Source: Acidobacteriota bacterium (GTDB lineage Bacteria; Acidobacteriota; Terriglobia; UBA7540). Taken from it: 10,852 nt of DNA. Under the pieces are notes generated by a model that was given only the letters and a program-made list of their open reading frames with translations, did not search any database and had not been told where the DNA came from. The stretch lies in NCBI GenBank assembly GCA_021827245.1, contig JAKAWN010000216.1:1-10852 (forward strand), in the 5' to 3' direction. Below are positions 7,900 through 10,852 of this stretch, piece after piece (position 1 is the first letter of the stretch; every line of letters starts with the position of its first letter). Both the position numbers and the translations under genes were made by a program.

Positions 7900-9066
7900 C
7901 TACCCTTTGGCAGCGTAGTAGCCCTGGCGGGCAACGACCCGGTATTTGATCTTCTTGCCCTTCTTATTGGTGATGATGAGCGGATTCCCTTGGGCGTCGA
8001 CCAGCTTCACTTCCAGCTTGTGATATTTTCCATCCTTGGCGCTGTCTGTTGGAACAAAGCCGAGGCTATACTCACGCCGGAGTTGGCCCGCAATCTGCTC
8101 ATAGACGCTCGGCACAGCCCCTTCAAATCGTGGGAAATAAGCCTGCCCGCCGGAAAACCTGCAAATCGAGTTCAGACCATTCTTGGCCTGCAGTGTGTCG
8201 ATAGTATCGCCGTACCGAATCGAGACCCACTCCAGAATGCTGATCGCATAGATTGGAGTGTTCGAACCCTTGGCGATCTTCAGCATCTGGCCATAGGTCA
8301 GCTTGCTCATGCTGTCATATCCGGTGCAGATCACTACAATTGCCTTGCGGCCCCCGACATTCCTCATCCGATTGATGCAGAAATCCAGGGCATCGTAAAG
8401 GTTGCTTTCGCTGAAGCCTGGCATCGTCAACGAGTCCAGCGCCGACCGGACCTGGAAGCGGTCATGCGTGAAATCCTGCAGAATGTGGGGCCGCATGTCG
8501 AACTCCACAACCGCCACCCAGTCATGGGGCTCCATGAAATTAAGGAACTGGTAGGCATCCTCCAGCGCGAGGTAAAGATAACCCCACCATCTGTTGCTGA
8601 ACTGGATCAGCATGGTTACCGTGATGGGAGCTTCCGCCGTGGAGAAGTTGGTGACCGTTTGAGGAACGCCATCGTCCAGCACTTTGAAATTATCTTTCTG
8701 TAGGCCGGTGATGGGATCGCCGTCCTGATCCGTCACCAGCACATCGAGGTTCACCAGGTTCGATTGGGTTGACAGGGTGTAAACCTCATTGGGATTGATC
8801 TTCTCCGGCTGCTTTTCCTTGGGCGCTTGCTGCTGAGTCTCCTGAGGAACCTTCTCCGGCTGCTCGGAAGGCTGGTTTACAGGCTCTTGTATTTGAGGCT
8901 TTGCGGACTTCTTTGGCGCATAAACCGTCTCGCCAGTCGATGGCGTGGGTCCCGGTCCCTGATCGTGTTGGGCTCGCGCAATCCCGTTGGCCACCAAAAT
9001 CCAAAAGCCAACGCCGGCACAAACAACCACTGAGCCCCATACAACCTTGCTCTTCGTGATTTTCAT
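7900..9066 (-). CDS. Exported VWFA-related acidobacterial domain protein with degenerate metal site
   Basis: A 388-residue exported protein. Residues 1-32 form a signal peptide or anchor (basic MKITKSK, hydrophobic core, ARA before Q33). Residues ~35-95 are a Pro/Gln/Glu/Lys-rich linker. From ~102 the pattern LVNLDVLVTDQDGDPITGL, FKVLDDGVPQ, then a Rossmann-like vWA fold and the C-terminal REYSLGFVP and KLEVKLVD strands match the VWFA-related Acidobacterial domain (TIGR03436). The MIDAS site is lost: DxSxS is replaced by QFSNR (155-159), the second-loop Thr by Asn in SNLYDAL (221-227), and the third-loop Asp by Thr in CTGYDS (247-252). Metal-dependent ligand binding is therefore unlikely; a structural or metal-independent binding role is inferred. 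The ATG has GGGAG 8 bases upstream. It converges on the permease gene and diverges from the acyltransferase gene. The ligand is unknown. Confidence 0.88.
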   Translation of the reverse strand: MKITKSKVVWGSVVVCAGVGFWILVANGIARAQHDQGPGPTPSTGETVYAPKKSAKPQIQEPVNQPSEQPEKVPQETQQQAPKEKQPEKINPNEVYTLSTQSNLVNLDVLVTDQDGDPITGLQKDNFKVLDDGVPQTVTNFSTAEAPITVTMLIQFSNRWWGYLYLALEDAYQFLNFMEPHDWVAVVEFDMRPHILQDFTHDRFQVRSALDSLTMPGFSESNLYDALDFCINRMRNVGGRKAIVVICTGYDSMSKLTYGQMLKIAKGSNTPIYAISILEWVSIRYGDTIDTLQAKNGLNSICRFSGGQAYFPRFEGAVPSVYEQIAGQLRREYSLGFVPTDSAKDGKYHKLEVKLVDAQGNPLIITNKKGKKIKYRVVARQGYYAAKG

Positions 9067-9187
9067 AGCGGGTTCTCCCTTGAATTATGATGCCATCCCC
9101 GTGCACAGCGGTCAACCTAAGGATTAAAGCCAATCAGTCTCCACGCACCCTCCCCCATCGTTCTTTCCTCTTGCTTTGGCCGCCCGG

Positions 9188-9215
9188 TTGCGGTATATGA
9201 AATCGACGGTATATC
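9188..9215 (+). promoter_or_regulatory. Candidate promoter and tandem CGGTATAT repeat in the divergent gap
   Basis: CGGTATAT occurs at 9191-9198 and again at 9207-9214, 16 bases apart. TTGCGG (9188-9193) and TATATC (9210-9215) could serve as -35 and -10 boxes with a 16-base spacer for the gene starting at 9298. The two copies are about one and a half helical turns apart, so a single-face operator is not obvious. The rest of the 231-base gap (9067-9297) holds only the two ribosome binding sites as far as I can see. Confidence 0.3.
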
Positions 9216-9297
9216 ACAGAGGCCCGACCGCGTAATTGCTCAACCCTGCCCTGAACGCCGGGTTTTTTGAAGAATCCTCACCCGTTGGAGTGACACT

Positions 9298-10470
9298 ATG
9301 AATGCACACTCACCTCAGGTCATGGCGGAGAACGAGACCGCACTCGAGCCCAAACCCGCGAGCTCCAGCCTGCACGCTGTTGCGCCTTCCGAGCGCGTCG
9401 TCTCGGTGGATGCCTTGCGCGGCTTTGACATGTTCTGGATCGCGGGGGGTGCCCCGTTTGCGATGGAATTCTTCAAGCTGTTTGCGAACCCGCTGCCGCC
9501 CTGGCTTGCCGGGCAGTTCGAGCACACGCCCTGGATAGGTTTCGATTTCTGGGACATCGTCATGCCCCTCTTCCTTTTCATCGTGGGCGTAGCCATGCCC
9601 TTCTCCATCGGCAAGCGCGTCGAGCGAGGCGACAGCCGCCGCAGCATCTACCGCAAAGTGGCCTACCGCGTGATCATACTTTGGGTTCTGGGCATGGTGG
9701 CGCAGGGTCATTTGCTGCTCTTCACCCTCGGCAACTTCCAGATTTACAGCAACACGCTGCAGTCGATTGCCGCCGGCTACCTGATCGCCTCGATTGCGCT
9801 GGTGGAGTTGCCGGCGCGCTGGCAGGCGGGGCTCGCGGCGGCGCTGCTGATGGCTTTCTGGGCCCTGATGATGTTTGTTCCGGTACCCGGCTTCGGCGCC
9901 CGAGTCATGACGCCCCAGGGCAACCTGGCCATGTGGATTGACACCGCCATCCTCGGCCCCTTCCGTGACGGTACGAATTATACGTGGATTCTCAGCAGCC
10001 TCGGCTTCGGCGCCACCACGCTGATGGGCGTCATGGCCGGCCATCTGCTGCGCGGGCCCAAGCCCAAGGAACGGAAAGCGCTGCTGCTGGCGATTTCCGG
10101 AGTGGCCTGCCTCTTAGCGGGCTGGCTGTGGAGCTTCGAGTTCCCCATCATCAAGCACATCTGGACCAGCTCGATGGTGCTCTGGTCGGGCGGCTGGTGC
10201 CTGCTGCTGCTGGCGCTGTTCTACTACGTGATCGACGTGCTGGGCTACCGCCGCTGGGCATTCTTTTTCATCGTCTTCGGCATGAACGCCATCGTCGCCT
10301 ACATCGCTCCGGACATTATTCCGTTTAAGACCATTAGCCACACGCTCTTCGCCGGGCTTGCAACGCACTTGGGAATGTTCGGCAACTTCCTCCTCGCCGC
10401 CGGCACCCTAGGCATCCTGTGGCTCGGCCTCTATTACATGTTCCGCAAAAAGACCTTTGTGCGGATTTAG
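9298..10470 (+). CDS. DUF5009 / HGSNAT-like (COG4299-type) membrane acyltransferase
   Basis: A 390-residue integral membrane protein with about ten hydrophobic segments after a ~32-residue soluble N-terminus. The opening block RVVSVDALRGFDMFWIAGG (33-51) and the following HTPWIGFDFWDIVMPLFLF (76-94), then IVGVAMPFSIGKR, are hallmarks of bacterial relatives of heparan-alpha-glucosaminide N-acetyltransferase (DUF5009/DUF1624, YeiB/NagX-like). In HGSNAT the catalytic histidine lies in the equivalent HxxWxG block, so H76 is the likely acyl-accepting residue. Such proteins are thought to move acyl groups across the membrane onto sugars, in bacteria possibly amino sugars or wall material; the acceptor is unknown. 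FFIVFGMNAIVAYI (near 330) and the short basic tail FRKKTFVRI are typical of the C-terminus. The ATG has TTGGAG 7 bases upstream. A terminator-like hairpin follows the stop by 13 bases, so it appears monocistronic. No sugar-catabolism gene is adjacent. Confidence 0.85.
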   Translation: MNAHSPQVMAENETALEPKPASSSLHAVAPSERVVSVDALRGFDMFWIAGGAPFAMEFFKLFANPLPPWLAGQFEHTPWIGFDFWDIVMPLFLFIVGVAMPFSIGKRVERGDSRRSIYRKVAYRVIILWVLGMVAQGHLLLFTLGNFQIYSNTLQSIAAGYLIASIALVELPARWQAGLAAALLMAFWALMMFVPVPGFGARVMTPQGNLAMWIDTAILGPFRDGTNYTWILSSLGFGATTLMGVMAGHLLRGPKPKERKALLLAISGVACLLAGWLWSFEFPIIKHIWTSSMVLWSGGWCLLLLALFYYVIDVLGYRRWAFFFIVFGMNAIVAYIAPDIIPFKTISHTLFAGLATHLGMFGNFLLAAGTLGILWLGLYYMFRKKTFVRI

Positions 10471-10478
10471 GAGACACT

Positions 10479-10508
10479 GTAGCGGCGCTCTATGAGCGCC
10501 GGTTTTTT
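10479..10508 (+). terminator. Rho-independent terminator built from palindromic repeat copy 4
   Basis: CGGCGCTC (10483-10490), a TAT loop and GAGCGCCG (10494-10501) form an 8-bp stem, followed by a six-T run at 10503-10508. This is a good terminator for the acyltransferase gene ending at 10470. The left flank TGTAGCGGCG and the central TATG are shared with repeat copy 2 near 7753, so the terminator seems to belong to the same repeat family with a different stem sequence. Confidence 0.7.
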
Positions 10509-10585
10509 CCCGAAGGAAGAAGGACCTGCGGTCTCTGACCGGAGGACGGCACTCGCTGTCATCCAGAACGTAGAGGAGTTGAATC
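10509..10585. other. Short non-coding stretch with a small hairpin
   Basis: The only structure seen is CGGTC (10529-10533), TCT, GACCG (10537-10541), a 5-bp stem with a three-base loop and no T-run. No gene is supported here. Confidence 0.35.
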
Positions 10586-10726
10586 GTGGTAATGCCAGAA
10601 GGGCAAGAGCACGACCGGAAGCCGGAGCAGAATCGTAAGAAATGGGTTGCTGTATCTGAGTGGGCACCGTCTCCGGAATGGGAGCGCATCGACCAGAGGT
10701 ATTCTAGTGTAGTGTCCACGAATTAA
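10586..10726 (+). CDS. Small ORF, possibly the start of a gene cut by an insertion sequence
   Basis: A GTG at 10586 has GAGGAG (10573-10578) 7 bases upstream; an in-frame ATG follows at 10592. The 46-residue product is polar and charged (MPEGQEHDRKPEQNRKKW, then VAVSEWAPSPEWERIDQRY). I recognise no family. The last five or six residues (SVVSTN) are encoded by what looks like the end of the insertion sequence to the right, so the natural gene may have been longer. No promoter is evident after the upstream terminator, and it could be chance. Confidence 0.3.
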   Translation: MVMPEGQEHDRKPEQNRKKWVAVSEWAPSPEWERIDQRYSSVVSTN

Positions 10727-10852
10727 GTGCACAACGTTTTTCGCCTCTTTCGACTGCGAGGCAGAGTACAGCCGGGTTGAATCTGTTCCAGAGTCTGGCG
10801 GCAGCGCGAGAGCTTTTCCTTGATCGATTCTACGGTCGCCGTCCAGACAAAG
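10711..10852 (-). mobile_element. End of an insertion sequence, IS630-like
   Basis: The element extends rightward out of the window. Its left boundary lies near 10702-10712, around TGTAGTGTCCACG; the motif GTGTCCACGAATTAAGTGCAC spans about 10712-10732 and overlaps the transposase stop, as is usual for compact elements. IS630-family elements insert at TA dinucleotides, and CTAGTG at 10704-10709 offers one. The exact edge cannot be fixed without the other end. Confidence 0.5.
10723..10852 (-). CDS. Transposase C-terminus, IS630-like (partial at window edge)
   Basis: The last 42 codons of a gene read in from the right edge and end at a TAA (10725-10723). The tail begins FVWTATVESIKEKLSRCRQ and ends in a very basic stretch (RSRKRRKTLC). 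The block FVWTA followed by an amphipathic helix is what I expect after the final catalytic glutamate in IS630/Tc1-type DDE transposases, where it often reads 'KPFVWTATADSIL'. The catalytic triad itself is outside the window, so intactness cannot be judged. The family is recalled from this tail alone. Confidence 0.6.
   Translation of the reverse strand, partial: FVWTATVESIKEKLSRCRQTLEQIQPGCTLPRSRKRRKTLCT

Noticed and set aside
7738..8703. Plus-strand 321-codon frame crossing the repeat cluster into the VWFA gene
   Set aside because: It starts inside palindromic repeats and is otherwise antisense to the VWFA protein, which has a clear family match and its own ribosome binding site.
10408..10719. 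103-codon minus-strand frame after the acyltransferase gene
   Set aside because: It reads through the terminator hairpin and into the acyltransferase coding region, and has no recognisable domain.

Overview
The window looks like chromosomal DNA of an acidobacterium, probably a soil or metagenomic lineage. The main evidence is the gene at 7900-9066, whose product has the architecture of the 'VWFA-related Acidobacterial domain' family. GC-rich coding sequence, short palindromic intergenic repeats and insertion-sequence debris at both edges are consistent with this. The species cannot be named from sequence alone.

Layout, left to right. Bases 1-103 look like the outer end of an IS21-type insertion sequence, with two direct repeats of its terminal motif; the body lies outside the window. 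glgX (190-2340, minus) encodes a glycogen debranching enzyme with all GH13 catalytic residues. A 341-base gap holds only a candidate glgX promoter. Next on the minus strand are an unrecognised secreted protein (2682-3503) and selA (3583-4980), selenocysteine synthase, which precedes it in the direction of transcription. Divergent from selA is purH (5210-6760, plus), the bifunctional enzyme for the last two steps of IMP synthesis, with a good -10 box and a possible short upstream ORF. A TauE/SafE (TSUP) membrane permease follows (6930-7661, plus). It converges on the VWFA-like secreted protein (7900-9066, minus) across a 238-base gap filled with inverted and palindromic repeats. Divergent from that gene is a multi-span membrane protein of the DUF5009/HGSNAT-like acyltransferase type (9298-10470, plus), followed by a terminator-like hairpin that also belongs to the palindromic repeat family. 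A small ORF with a strong ribosome binding site (10586-10726) runs into the end of a second insertion sequence, whose transposase C-terminus (IS630-like) is read on the minus strand up to the right edge.

The genes do not form one pathway. They are mostly housekeeping functions (glycogen breakdown, selenocysteine synthesis, purine synthesis) mixed with membrane or exported proteins of uncertain role. I see no defence system, CRISPR array, phage module, biosynthetic cluster, tRNA or rRNA. The most interesting signals are the repeat family with a compensatory stem change, the VWFA protein that has lost its metal-site residues, and two small ORFs with strong ribosome binding sites.
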